Below, in pieces: positions 1-12,900 of a DNA stretch of 64,000 nucleotides; the stretch's first letter is position 1, and every line of letters starts with the position of its first letter. The DNA is from Scilla litardierei (Eukaryota > Streptophyta > Magnoliopsida > Asparagales > Asparagaceae): positions 83,514,422 through 83,578,421 of the forward strand of contig CM061140.1 in assembly GCA_030789695.1 (NCBI GenBank), given 5' to 3'. Both the position numbers and the translations under genes were made by a program. A model generated the notes under the pieces. That model searched no databases. It saw nothing but the letters and a program-made list of their open reading frames with translations, and was not told the DNA's origin.

Positions 1-879
1 ATGCTGATGATGTAGCTGGCTAAGGGATTATGATGAGGATTAAGGGGATAACAAAGTTGATATTTTTACTTGGTTAGGATTTTTGGATAAGGTTAGGGTT
101 TCTGTCAGGGTTGGTTCAGCTGGTAAAAGATAAACAATGAAAATTATGATTTTTTTTTGAAACATTTAGGGATAGGGGTTGGGCTGGGGTTCAACAGGGT
201 TTCAGATTTTTTTTTTTCAAATATCTAAACTAATGTGATAGGGTTACAGGTAGGTTTTAAGGTTTCAAGCACTTTTTTGGTTGGGATCCAATTGAGAGGT
301 CAAAAATTAGATTTTGTTTGGAAATGGATGTTAGTTCTGTTATGCTCTGTTGCCAAATTTGATGTAGAATGGAAGTAATTAGGGATATGTTAAAAGGATT
401 TAGGAATAAATCTAGAGATTTGGGGTAGACATTAAGCTTTTGATAACGAAACAGATATGATTTGGACTTCACATCTAGGTACCTCATGCACACTCTCAAC
501 TCGCATGGGAAGAGATTTATGAATAAAACTAAGGTTCACAAACTAATTTAAAATTTCTCTCAACCAAACATATCGTCCGCTTCACTCATTATCATCTTAG
601 CCTTCATCCTATATCTTCATATTCATTACTAAGCATAAAAGTTTTTAGTACATCCATATTTATTGGCAAAGATACGTGCATAACATGTGCAACTCATAAA
701 TCAGCTAAAAATACAAGAAAAACTCCAAACTGAAAGCATGTGTGTAACACGTAAAACTCAAAAAAGTTAGTAGAAGTCAAAATGAGCGACAGTTTGCAAT
801 GTTAGGTTTTCTTTCTTGACATGATTATGAGTAATCTACTTCTTATGCCGACTGATTTTTTGGGATTTTCTATAAACAG
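1..879 (+). other. Upstream intron of the PATROL1-like gene
   Basis: No coding exon can be supported here. The stretch is AT-rich with T-runs and ends in a polypyrimidine/AG acceptor (AG at 878-879) directly before the first exon seen. Because that exon starts in phase 0 with a mid-protein sequence, this is the 3' part of an intron whose 5' exon lies before the window. Confidence 0.6.
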
Positions 880-961
880 TATGCAATTACTCAGCTGAGT
901 AAACTCGAAGACAGCATTCATGAGCGGTGGATAAGGAAAAAGCACGAGAACTTTAACATTA
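880..961 (+). CDS. PATROL1: PATROL1-like exon a
   Basis: 82 nt encoding YAITQLSKLEDSIHERWIRK and a few more residues, after acceptor AG 878-879. It ends at donor GTATGT (962). It matches the Arabidopsis segment HYAVSQLSKLEDSMWLRW. One base of a split codon is carried over to the next exon. Confidence 0.88.
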
Positions 962-3900
962 GTATGTGCCCCTAACTCCTCCTTTTCAATGTATTTTTTA
1001 CTTGTCTAGTCAACTATCCTCGGTCTTTATGTGGAAGTTGCATCTATTCAATGATCCTGACTGTGGGAAGATTGGTTTAATGAGTGAACCAACACATATA
1101 TTTCAGATTGTATTATATGCTAAAATATATGCATTCCATTCATTTTGTATAGTAATCTTGCAACAATCTTTTATTTTGAGAAGGGTTTACATATAATTTT
1201 CTGTGTCAAAGATAATTTGTTTGTATTTTGTTCATCACGTGGGACATTAAAAGTACCACCAGAATACTGGATTAAAGGTAACACAGCATTTCTCAGTTAT
1301 TTTATATTCAATGCTGATTTAGAATGTATGAAAAAAAATTCCCCCTTTGAACGAGAAAAGATACTGGATGGGCAGGAAGAAAGGGAAAGAAGTGAATTCG
1401 ATCATGATTAAGTGCGCTATGCTGACAGATAAGCAACTTGACAACTAAAACCTTTTTGTAGAACTGCTTTGTTGCTGCAAGCTTGTTACCATTTTCAGAT
1501 ATTTCTTTAAAATATTCTTGTTTTATGTAACGATTGTTTCAGACGGTGGTGACAGACAGACAGACAACAATTGTTAGAACTCTTTTTTAAAAGATTGAAT
1601 GTTTCTTTTAGCATGTGTGGAGAGACGAAGTTCACAAATTACTCTGCCTGTGAACCTAACTATTTCTTGACCTCAGGAGCCAAAGTTTTTTCTGTTTTCT
1701 GTTTACTGTTTTTTTTGTTTTTGTTTTGTTTTGTTTTGTTTTGTTTTGTTTTGTTTGTTTGTTTGTTTGTTTGTTTGTTTGTTTGTTTTTTTTTTTTTTT
1801 GGGGGGGGGGAGATTGTGGCTTGTCTATATTTATGGTTGTTCCTAACGGGGTTTAGCATAAGTGAAGGTGCTTCCCAACAATGCCAACCTGCATTCTAGT
1901 TGCTGTCTGCTGCTTCTTTGTTTTTAAAGATGTGTGTTACCCTACCCAAGGCATACTACAATTGTGCATAACGTGGCATACTATAATTGCAAAATTCTTT
2001 GAGGATAATTATTATGGAAGGACTTTCCAGAAGTCGTGTTCTTTTCCTTCGACTTCAGCTTACATGATGTAATGTCAGATCGTGGTTAAAACTTAAACTA
2101 ATTATAAATGCAAATTTCTTCCAGAGGTATCAGTCCAGTCTTCTCCTAAACTCTGTTCAGATCAGATTAAATCAGCCTGTTCTTGTATATTTGCAGACCA
2201 AATTACTGAACTAGCTGAATGGTGTATTCTGTAACGCCCCGCTCCTCGGGTGTCGCCACAATTGAAACAAGTGTATGCAGGTCTCGCATCTGCGAGTGAA
2301 GTCAATGTGGCACAGTGCAGAAAATAAGGAAATACTCGTAACAAAGTAGGTAAGAACAATAAAAACTACGCTACTATTGCTGAAACGTAAATAGAGCGCT
2401 CACCTGCCGCTGGCTCAAGTCTCAAAAAGTCATGCACTTGAAGTATGACTCCTCGTGCTCAAGTGTCTCCGTATGATCCTGCGCGTTGTACCTAGTGGGC
2501 AACAAAGGTCGCATCATGCTCAATATAGTAGACAATATCTAAACAAGAGGCAGAAAAGTAAAGGTCAACAAAAAGAAGATATGACAGCCACAGATATGAA
2601 AGTAGTGAAGAAAGAAGTAACATGATATGATAATTAAAAGTCCACAACTACTATAAGATGGTACTTACTAAAGTGAACAAATCCTATGTCATGACTTATG
2701 AATTGGAGCACGTGTGCAATTGGGAGCTACCTGGACCGCTAGGGTGCGACATTGGGCCGAGTCGAAAAGAAGAAAGTACCGAGTTGTAACACTGTGACAT
2801 GTGACCGGGGCTCCAGGACCTATCAGGATGGTCGTCCCTGTCTGCCCTCCAGACTTAGGACCCATCTGAATGATAGCCGTCCTCCCTAACATGAGGGCTG
2901 TAGATCAGGTCCCAGTCGCTCCTGCACTCCCTCGATTATAAGTTTTCCGAAACCCGGTGAGTCGAGTAGAAATTAACCTTTTATTAATTTTAGTGTTGTG
3001 CCGTGTGTCAAGTTTAATACTAGCTAAATTGCGTAGTCAAGTCATGAGTTAACCTGTCATGAGTCAAGAAAGTCCACTGCCATAGTAACATGTTACGTCA
3101 AGAGCCGACATCAAGATAATCAACTGCGGTACATGTAATAACCCATGGACTACGTAATTTAATCACAATATTAAACTTCATGGTACTAGTAAGCTCTCGA
3201 GACAACATGATAATGAAACTGGCATGTGATAAAGTGAAGGCATGGATGTTTCTCATGACATGATATTTCAAACTGAACTGATAATAGAACACTCAACTGT
3301 TTCATGCACCCAACCAAGAAACGAAGAAAACATAGTAATTGCTTGATAATGAAAAACCTAAAAGTCAAACATATGATGGCTCTAGAGGCTCTAGGCCATT
3401 GGGATCAGACTCCAAGTAACCCACACCGAAACCCCAAACAAGCGAGGAAACCAGCCGAGCCCAACAATAATCCAGAGAACCAAGACAACATGCGAGAGAA
3501 GCTCCAAATTTAACAACAAGCAAGAAACCCAAAACAGTAAGCAGTAGAAAGCCAACCATAACTCACAACAAGTAAAGAGCCCAAATCCACAAGCAAGGAA
3601 AACCAACAAACTCCGCAACAGCAAGAAAACCCCAAACACGTAAGCAAGGGAAGTCACCGAACCTCAAACCAGCAAGGTAAGCCCAACCTGCAAGCCGAAG
3701 ACGCCACTGAATCAAAACAGCGAGGGAAGCTCAAAATGTAATCAAGGGAAGCCCCAAAACCCCCAATAGCACGCAAGAAAACCCAAATAAGCAAGCATGA
3801 GACAACCCAAACCCAATTCAGCAAGCAATAGACATCCAAACCCCAACATAGCCCTATATGAGGAAACAAATGAACCGAATCGTAAGGGGAGATAGAGTCT

Positions 3901-6900
3901 ACCTGGAGATCGAAGCCGAGGAACCGAGAGAATTAAGAACTGAAGCCCAAGCAGCAAACAAAGGATTCAGCTGAACCCCAACATCAACGGAGAAAGCCAG
4001 TCGCAACCTTCAGTTAGCAAGGAGGCCACGGCCATAAGCAAGGGGACCACCAAACCTCTGTCCAAGCCAAGAAGGGACAGACTGCAAGCAAGGAAAAGCC
4101 ACGAACCCAACACAAGCAAAGAAGGGTCAGATCGCAGGCAAAGGGAGCCACGAACAGTAAGGAAGTGACAGACTGTAAGCGAGAGGAGCCATCGTACCTC
4201 AATCAGCGAGGGAGGGACAGTTCGCAAGCGAGGGAAGCCACGAACTACAAATCAGCGAGTAAGGGAGAGCCACGAACCCAACTGAAGCATAGGGAGCCAC
4301 CGAACTCAAGCAAGGAGCCACCGGAATTAAGCAGCAAGCAAGGGGAGGTCGTCGGGCTCCAACATCGAACCAACACCGACGGGAAGAAGACAGAGGTGGT
4401 GGCAAGGGGAGCTGCTGAACTCAACTCAAGCAAAGAGGGGCCTGTCGCAACCCTAAACAGTAAGAAAGCCCCAACCAACAAGCAAGGGTGAGGAGAGGGG
4501 TTTATAGGGGGGTCGGAGGAGAGGACAAGAGAGAAGGGATGGGGTGTGTCGTGCTCGTCGCGTTGCTGTCGCTCGGGAGAAAGGACGGAGAGGCGCGTGG
4601 GGTGCAGCACGTCGAGGAGAGGGGCTCGATTGCCTTGTGTCGAAGCCTTAGGGCTTTTCGCTGTTGTCGCGAGCATGCGAAAAAGGGAAGACGCGATCGG
4701 GGGCCCTTGAGGGCTTGCAGGCGTTCGCTGCAAGCGTGTGAGGGAAAGGGGAACCGCGACGAGCCCTTAGGGCTTCTCGTCGAGTGAAATTGGGGGGGGG
4801 TGAAGGGCACTGAGCGAAACGAAGCCCATGGCTGGGCTTGGGCCTGCTGAGTGGGTCGATGAGAAAACAAAAAGAAAAAAAGACAAAGAAAGAGAAAAGG
4901 GAGGGGCCGTTACATTCTACACACCTTAGAAAAATTTCATCCTCAGAATTCTAAAACAATATAATATTAATAGTACACAAAAGAAATCCAACAACTGAAT
5001 ACAACAAAATGAAAATCAGTTCAAACAACTAATAGCATAAGCTAAGAGTCGGGGGTGTCCATCTCCACCGCCTCAATGGTGAAAGTCTTTCGCCTCTGAG
5101 GTGGTAGTGGTGGCCGTCGCTCTTGCTGACTGGCACCGGCAAGCGTCGGCTTCTCAATTCGTCTTGGACAGCTTTCCGTGGAGTGCTCTGATGCACCGCA
5201 GATCTGACAGAGGTAGTTTCAGCGGCGACAATCTCTCTTCATGTGTCCGGGTCGGTGACTGTAGTCGCATATCACAGGGCGTCGAGTGTTGGTCTATGCT
5301 CAGTTCCTCTTGAATGGTGTAGTATGCTCTGTCTGCATAGTACCTCTCCTGTTCTCCGATGTGAGCGTGTACTGGTGACGCAGAAGGTCGTCGGCTTTGC
5401 TCTGTAGCAATGGTCGGTGGTGGTCGTCTCGAAGGGACTACTGTATGTCGTCCTCGTTTCCGCTCCCGCTGTACGTACTCACTCTCGAGTTGTGGAGTGT
5501 ACGTCAGCATGGATCGTTAACCTGAACCCCCCCAGCTTGTCGTGAAAATCGATGGGTGGACACCGCGTCCTTAGCGAACCTGAAACACCAATGATTAGTA
5601 AACACAAAGTATGGTTAGTGGTAACACATCAAGTTATGCACATACTGAGTTTAGAACACAAAGTATGGTTAGTGGTAACACATCAAGTTATGCACCTACT
5701 GAGTTTAGAAAACTCAGAGGCGTACTCCTCTCCAGTCATGGAGCCTTGCTTCAGGTCCATGAACCGTGCCTTCAACTGCAATTGCACCGCAAATGAGAAG
5801 TACTGGGCATTGAACTCCTCCTTAAACGTAGCCCAAGAGAGTGGCTGGTAGTCGGTCCTCTGTAGTAGCCCACCAGTTTTCGGCCTCTCTAGTCAGCTGC
5901 AGCTTTGCCATGCTGACCCACAAAGCTGGATGTGCCTCTGTTGCCTTCAGCATGTCGGTGATCGAGCGCAGCCACTCCTCTGCAGCCAGAGCATTGTAGT
6001 GACCCTGTGCTATGAGGAACAAACACTAGAGGGGGTTGAATAGTGTTTTATAGAATTATAAGGAATTTACGCCAAATAAAACCCTAATTAACCAACAAAT
6101 GCGGAATGAAAGAAGTGAACAACATCACAAGCAAGAATGCAATGCAAACATGAAAAGTACCCTGGTTCGGTGCCACCCAAGTCTCCCCGACTTGTTACCG
6201 GTGCCCTAATCCAGCAACACCTGGATCCCCTCCGGATACTCTAGTAAAACCACTAGAGCTTTCCTTTAGCCCACTTGTGGAAACCCCACAAGTGCAATCG
6301 ACCTACAATCGATGTCCGTGTATCTCACAACCCGGGAACACGCAAAAACTTTAATCCCACAACTAGGCACTGAGCACACTCTCACAAACCGAGAGCAAAA
6401 CGAAATCTTGACTCCCACAACTTGGGATCAAGCCAAGCCTCTCACCACCGTGAGAATACAACAAATATGAAGTATAAAGAATGAAATATAAAACTTCTTA
6501 CCACAAAATCCTATGCCTTGAGAAATACTTACCAATATATGGCAAGAATGGATTTTGAGGAAGATGAGATCACCAAACCCTAGCTCCACCAAGATGAGGA
6601 GCAATAGATGGCTAGAGAGAAGTTGGTGACTTGGATTCAAGCTCTTAGCTTGAGAAGCTCACAAGGAATGAGAATCTCTCTTGAGGAATTAGGCTCAAAG
6701 AGTAATAGAGAGATTCTTGTGAGATGAGAGAGCTTGAAAATAGAGTTGAATGGCTCTTCTCTTGGATGTGAAAATGTGTCTAATTTCAGCCTTGGATTAC
6801 TGGTTTGAAGCACTCAAACTTATATAGAGAAGAGAGAAAACAGTCACAAAAATCGTGGCAATAAATATGCCCCAACGGCTCTATTTTTGAAGCGTTTAAT

Positions 6901-9900
6901 CGTTCTAAGAAGGATCACTGACCGATTAGTTTTGCAACTAGTCGGTCGGTGAACCTTCTTGGACCGACAAGAAGGAAGACAACGAAATCAAGATATGAAG
7001 AACTAGTCGGTCTAAGAAAAGACGCCAACCGACTAGTTTGACAACTAGTCGGTCGGTGAACCTTCTTGGACCGACTAGAAGGTTGACAGCAAAGATATTG
7101 AAATCAAGAGATAGAAGAACTAGTCGGTCTAAGAAGAAACATCAACCGACTAGTTTGACAACTAGTCAGTCGGTGAGTCTTCTTGGACCGACTAATAGGT
7201 CAACAGTAAAGAAGTCGAATTTCACTAGGAGAACTAGTCGGTCTGAGAAGAGATACCAACCGACTAGATCATTATTTAGTCGATCGGAGAGTTATGAAGA
7301 TATCTAGGCAAGTACTACTCAAGGCTTAACATTCTACTAAACCGAAGCTAGAAGACAATATAAATACCATGACGAACCGTCTTCAAAGCTTCAATATGAA
7401 GATTCTGAATCCCTTGACTTCATTAATTCTCCTTGACCTTCAACGAAGCTTCAGGCACACGATCACGCGATCTGAGGAAGTCATGGGACGTCGCTTGAGA
7501 TGAACGAAGTACTTTGGCGACGATCTCCATAATTCTTCAAGATCTTGAGTCTTTTAGTTGAATGACTTGAAAATATCCAACGTCATAGTCTTCGAAGCTT
7601 TTGACTCATCAATTCCTTTCTTCTCTTTAGATTGAATCTCCGTTCATTTGTTGATGCCATTGGCTTGAGGTTTGAGGTAGCCTTTGAGTTCTTCAAGCCA
7701 ATGCTTCACCTTTGTTGATCTACCAAGTTCTCCACTTGAATCAACACGTGTAGTCACTTTTGATCTTCTTGAATCTAATTGGTGAATTTTTAGCTAACTG
7801 CAATCCCAAGAGTTAGTCACAATGATTTGGGTTTGATCATCATCAAAATCAAGGTGGAGAGTCCAATACTCAAATAAACATGCAAATGAGCATTAGTTCT
7901 AACATGAAAATTTTTAAACCACATGTTATAAATAATCCTCAAATAAACATATGAGTAAGGATTATGAATACACAATGCACATCAGTCAAGAATTTGACAC
8001 ACGTGAAATACATAGACATGAATGACATACAAGACATATAAAATGCAAACATAGGATATGCATGAGATAGTCTCAAACACAAAGTGACATCTACATGCAT
8101 CCAACACACATGGATACCAAATTTAAGAATATACTTACAACATTAAGCTCCTTCTACTTTGGTGCATCACTTAAGCACCATCAACTCCATTTGAATGAAA
8201 ATCTTTGCCAATCAAGGAATTGGTAGGGTTGGTATCCCAAAGTGGATTGAACCTAGAAAACATAATTTTGGTATCCAAAAACCTTTTTGGATCCTATGGG
8301 TTAGGCAATAAATTTAAAATACTAAATTCAAATAGTTGTAACCAAGGATTAAGGTTTCGGCCGAAACCGATAGGTTTCGGCCGTTTCGGATCGGTCTGGG
8401 AGGGGACCGATCCGAAACCCTCCCCTTTTCTCGGAATCGGCCGAAACCGGCGAGTTTCGGCCAGTTTCGGCCGAAACTGGCCGAAACTCGCCGGTTTCGG
8501 CCGATACCGGCGAGCTGCGACCAAAAAAAGGAAGAAAATTCAAAAAATGAAGAAGAAAAGGAAGAGGAGAGGAAGAAGAGAGTGAGGACTTACCCGAGTC
8601 TCCAGCTCGTCGCCCGTCTCCGGCCCTAATCATGTCCTCAAAAAGAAGAAAATGGAGTGGAAGAAGATGAAGAAGATAGATAAGGGGGCTTACCTTGCCC
8701 GCCGCCCTCACGCCCTCCCCCCGCCTGCTCGTCGCCCTCAGAAAGTGTAACGTGCGTTGCTGCACTTGTAAATAAATGAGTGTGTTAAGGAAAACACCCT
8801 CAGATATTTATTCACTTCAATGGCCAACTTGTAAATAAATGGCATGGTTTAGCAAAATGTGACTGTGAGTTGCAGCACGCATATCATATATTACTAAGAT
8901 ATTTCAAAAGCACCCTTCAATTCAAAGCACCCTTCAAGTCAATGTCAAGCCTGTAAATAACTGAAGTGGGGTTTAGCAAAATGTGTAATGTGAGTAGCAA
9001 CAATCAGATATTTTGGGAATTGCTATGCAAACAGACCATTTTGCTCCGTTTACGGACCAACTTATTTATAAATTTTTCATTTGTTCTTTACATGTAATAT
9101 ATATAGCAAAATTTATTTAGCAAAAAATTGTAATATATTTTTATATATTTCGCAAAATATATAACTTGGAAAAAAAGTATTTGATACTTTAGTATTTGAT
9201 AGCATTTAATATGGTTTTAAGTATTTAAAACCACCGATACGGACGAACCGAAACTCCCTTCCGAAACCGCCGAAACGGACGATACCGATACCGAAACCTA
9301 AATTTTCGGAAGAGCGATACCGAGACCGAAACCGAGACCTCAAACCTTGGTTGTAACCCATATCCTAATGTAATCATACACAATTTTGTATGATACATGT
9401 AATCATGTCACTTGATAAATATTTAACCATATACATGCATGTACCAAATGTACCAAAAGTAAATATGTATATTAATCCAAAAGCATGACATGCGTCACTT
9501 GCAACAAAACTTAAATATAAACCAAAGCATGTGTTGCATAAAAATATTCAATATTTTAGACATGAAAATCATAAACACAATGATTTACTAATAAACATGC
9601 AATGGAAATCAAATTCAATATGAATTTACGTTTCTAACAAACATGAGCATCTAAGACCAAAATGCAAACAAAAGAGTAAATCAATTCTTAACACAAATGC
9701 TTTGGTACCCATAAAATGAAAATAAACTTATGGTACCAAGCAATGAAGGGTCAACGGAAACTAACCCTGTGGAAACCAAGTCCAAGAGGACCGTGATTTC
9801 CCAACATAATCATCATTCATAATAATATCATTAATATAAGATTGCACATACATATCCTTAGCATGAATGCTAGTGTTCTTATGACCTCAAATAGTGTATG

Positions 9901-12900
9901 ATTTGGGTATCCTCTTCCTAGTGGTTGCATGCACAAAATGTTGATCTCTACGTGGTGCATGTGGCCTAGGAACATGAGATCTAGCAAGAGCATGAGGAAA
10001 TGTGTATGGAACATTGTAGTGAGCTAAAGCATTATGATGGGCATATGGTCTATGGTGTGGTGTTGCATACATACGTGGATGAATATGAGGTGCGTATGCA
10101 TGAAGATGATCATGAGAATAAGCATGCACATGTGGATGTGATGTGTGATCATAAGCATGTGAAGGTACATGAGCATGAGTACGTGCTTGAGAGTGTCTCA
10201 AATGAGTGTTTGCACGTGCTCGTAGGTGTGGAACATAAAAACCAACATTAGTATGAACATGTGGGGTAGGATGTGTGTTCCTACGTGGCATAGTATTGGT
10301 GTACATAAATGCAAGACCCTCCTTTGGAGGTCCACCCAAAGTGGGTTTCTTTCCAAAGGAGGGAGGAATAGGAGTGGTGGTTTACTTAGTAGTAGAACTA
10401 CACAAGTTGTTATAGACACCACTCGTGGATGCACCGGAGGATGGCCTCACAAAATCTATAGTTACTTCACTATAGGAGGTGCATGCATTGGATGCACTTG
10501 CCTTAGAATAACCAAGGCCAACACGATGGTTTGTCGGAAGTTGATTCTTTAGCAAATCATCCAAATTGTCCTTTCCCTTATTGAATCTCTCAACAATGGA
10601 GGACATGAGCTCATATTTCTTCGAAATTGAAGAAATAGTGGCATTCGAGGTGGATGCAAGTGTGGTGAGCTCGTGCACTTGGGATTTGAGATCCTCATTC
10701 TCAATGCCCAAACACGTGTTTTGGGATTGAAGATTTTCAATCTCAAGATCGTTACTATCCACAATGGAAACACGATCAAGTTGAGATTTGAGGGACTCCA
10801 CCTCATTTCTCAACATGCCATTTTGAGTAAGCAAACGTGCTTTCTCAATAGCGAGTGTCTCAACAATGGTGTCATTGTTAGAGGTGCTACATGTAGATGT
10901 GTTAGTGAGACTAGCAATCATATTCTTAGCATCACAATATTTATGCGTAAGCTTTTGATATTTATCAAATAATTGTTTAAGTTCAATTCTAAGCTCATCC
11001 ATTGTTACCTCTTCATCGTCGCTATCGTTTTCACTTGAATCGCTTGATTCGTCACTAGAGTCGTCCTCTCATGCCATCAAACCCATTAGTGAATCCCTTT
11101 CATCATTGGAGGAAGAACACTCCGAGGTGGACTCTTCTTGCTCCGCTAGCATGTGCCATATTTGATATGCCGTTGTTGCCTTGGACACACGCATAAGAAT
11201 GTCATAAGTTAAAAAATCAAGCAAGATATTCATTACCTCTTCATGTTTCTTCACCAATTCTTTTTGCTCATGTGTCCATTTATGTACGGAAGTGGTAGGT
11301 GCGCGAAAGGGCTTCTCCACAAGCTTTCAATAATACTCATCGATGGATTGAATATAGGCCTTCATCTTTACACTCCAAATTTGATAGTTGGGCCCAAGGA
11401 GATATGAGGGAAAAGGGCTTCGTGTGTTATTGTTGGTTGCCATAGCTATAACCTTGCTCTGGTACCAATTGTAGTGACTCTGTGCTATAAGGAACAAACA
11501 CTAGATGGGGCGAATAGTGTTTTATAGAATTATAAGGAATTTACACCAAATAAAACCCTAATTAACCAACAAATGCGGAATGAAAGAAGTGAACAACAAC
11601 CTAAGCAAGAATGCAATGCAAACATGCAAAGTACCTTGGTTCGGTGCCACCCAAGTCTCCCCGACTTGTTACCGGTGCCCTAATCCAGCAACACCCGGAT
11701 CCCCTCCGGATACTCTAGTAAAACCACTAGAGCTTTCCTTTAGCCCACTTGCAGAAACACCACAAGTGCAATCGACCTACAATCGATGTCCGTGTATCCC
11801 ACAACCCGGGAACACGCAAAAACCTTAATCCCACAACTAAGGACTAAGCACACTCTCACAAACCGAGAGCAAAACGAAATCTTGACTCCCACAACTTGGG
11901 ATCAAGCCAGACCTCTCACCACTGTGAGAATACAACAAATATGAAGTATAAAGAATGAAATATAAAACTTCTTACCACAAAATCCTATGCCTTGAGAAAT
12001 ACTTACCAATATATGGCAAGAATGGATTTTGAGGAAGATGAGATCACCAAACCCTAGCTCCACCAAGATGAGGAGCAATAGATGGCTAGAGAGAAGTTGG
12101 TGACTTGGATTCAAGCTCTTAGCTTGAGAAGCTCACAAGGAATGAGAATCTCTCTTGAGGAATTAGGCTCAAAGAGTAATAGAGAGATTCTTGTGAGATG
12201 AGAGAGCTTGAAAATAGAGTTGAATGGCTCTTCTCTTGGATGTGAAAATGTGTCTAATTTCAGCCTTGGATTACTGGTTTGAAGCATTCAAACTTATATA
12301 GAGAAGAGAGAAAACGGTCACAAAAATCGTGGCAATAAATGCCCCAACGGCTCTATTTCTGAAACGTTTAATCGGTCTAAGAAGGATCACTGACCGATTA
12401 GTTTTGCAACTAGTCGGTCGGTGAACCTTCTTGGACCGACTAGAAGGAAGACATCGAAATCAAGATATGAAGAACTAGTCGATCTAAGAAAAGACGCCAA
12501 CCGACTAGTTTGACAACTAGTCGGTCGGTGAACCTTCTTGGACCAACTAGAAGGTTGACAGCAAAGATAGTGAAATCAAGAGATAGAAGAACTAGTCGGT
12601 CTAAGAAGAAACATCAACCGACTAGTTTGACAACTAGTCAGTCGGTGAGCCTTCTTGGACCGACTAATAGGTCAACAGTAAAGAAGTCGAATTTCACTAG
12701 GAGAACTAGTCGGTCTGAGAAGAGATACCAACCGACTAGATCATTATTTAGTCAATCGGAGAATCTTCTTGGACCGACTAATTGGTCAACAAATAGTCTT
12801 GAAAATATTAGGATAACTAGTCGGTCTGAGAAGGATTTTCAACCGACTAGATCGTCATCTAGTCGGTCGGTGAACCTTCTTGGACCGACTAATTGATCAA

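Larger units (their letters stand above)
5995..7875 (-). repeat. A 3' LTR (left copy)
   Basis: About 1.88 kb, TGTAGTGACC to AATACTCAA. It matches the right LTR except for a shorter palindromic repeat block: it jumps from CGGAGA (7288) to GTTATGAAG, where the right LTR has about 330 bp more. Right edge approximate. Confidence 0.85.

Noticed and set aside
1571..1859. Phe/Val/Cys-rich and Lys/Thr-rich ORFs
   Set aside because: They are translations of the (TTTTG)n/(TTTG)n repeat.
4165..4870. ORFs of 99-162 codons in the E1 LTR
   Set aside because: Arise from A/G/C-rich degenerate repeats that lack stops; repeated in the other LTR with disrupting changes.
2230..4914. Reading this block as a free-standing 2.7-kb DNA transposon with terminal inverted repeats and ATTCT duplication
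   Set aside because: The TATTC duplication pairs its left edge with the right edge of 14013-22515, and the two blocks are colinear, so it is an LTR of one element.
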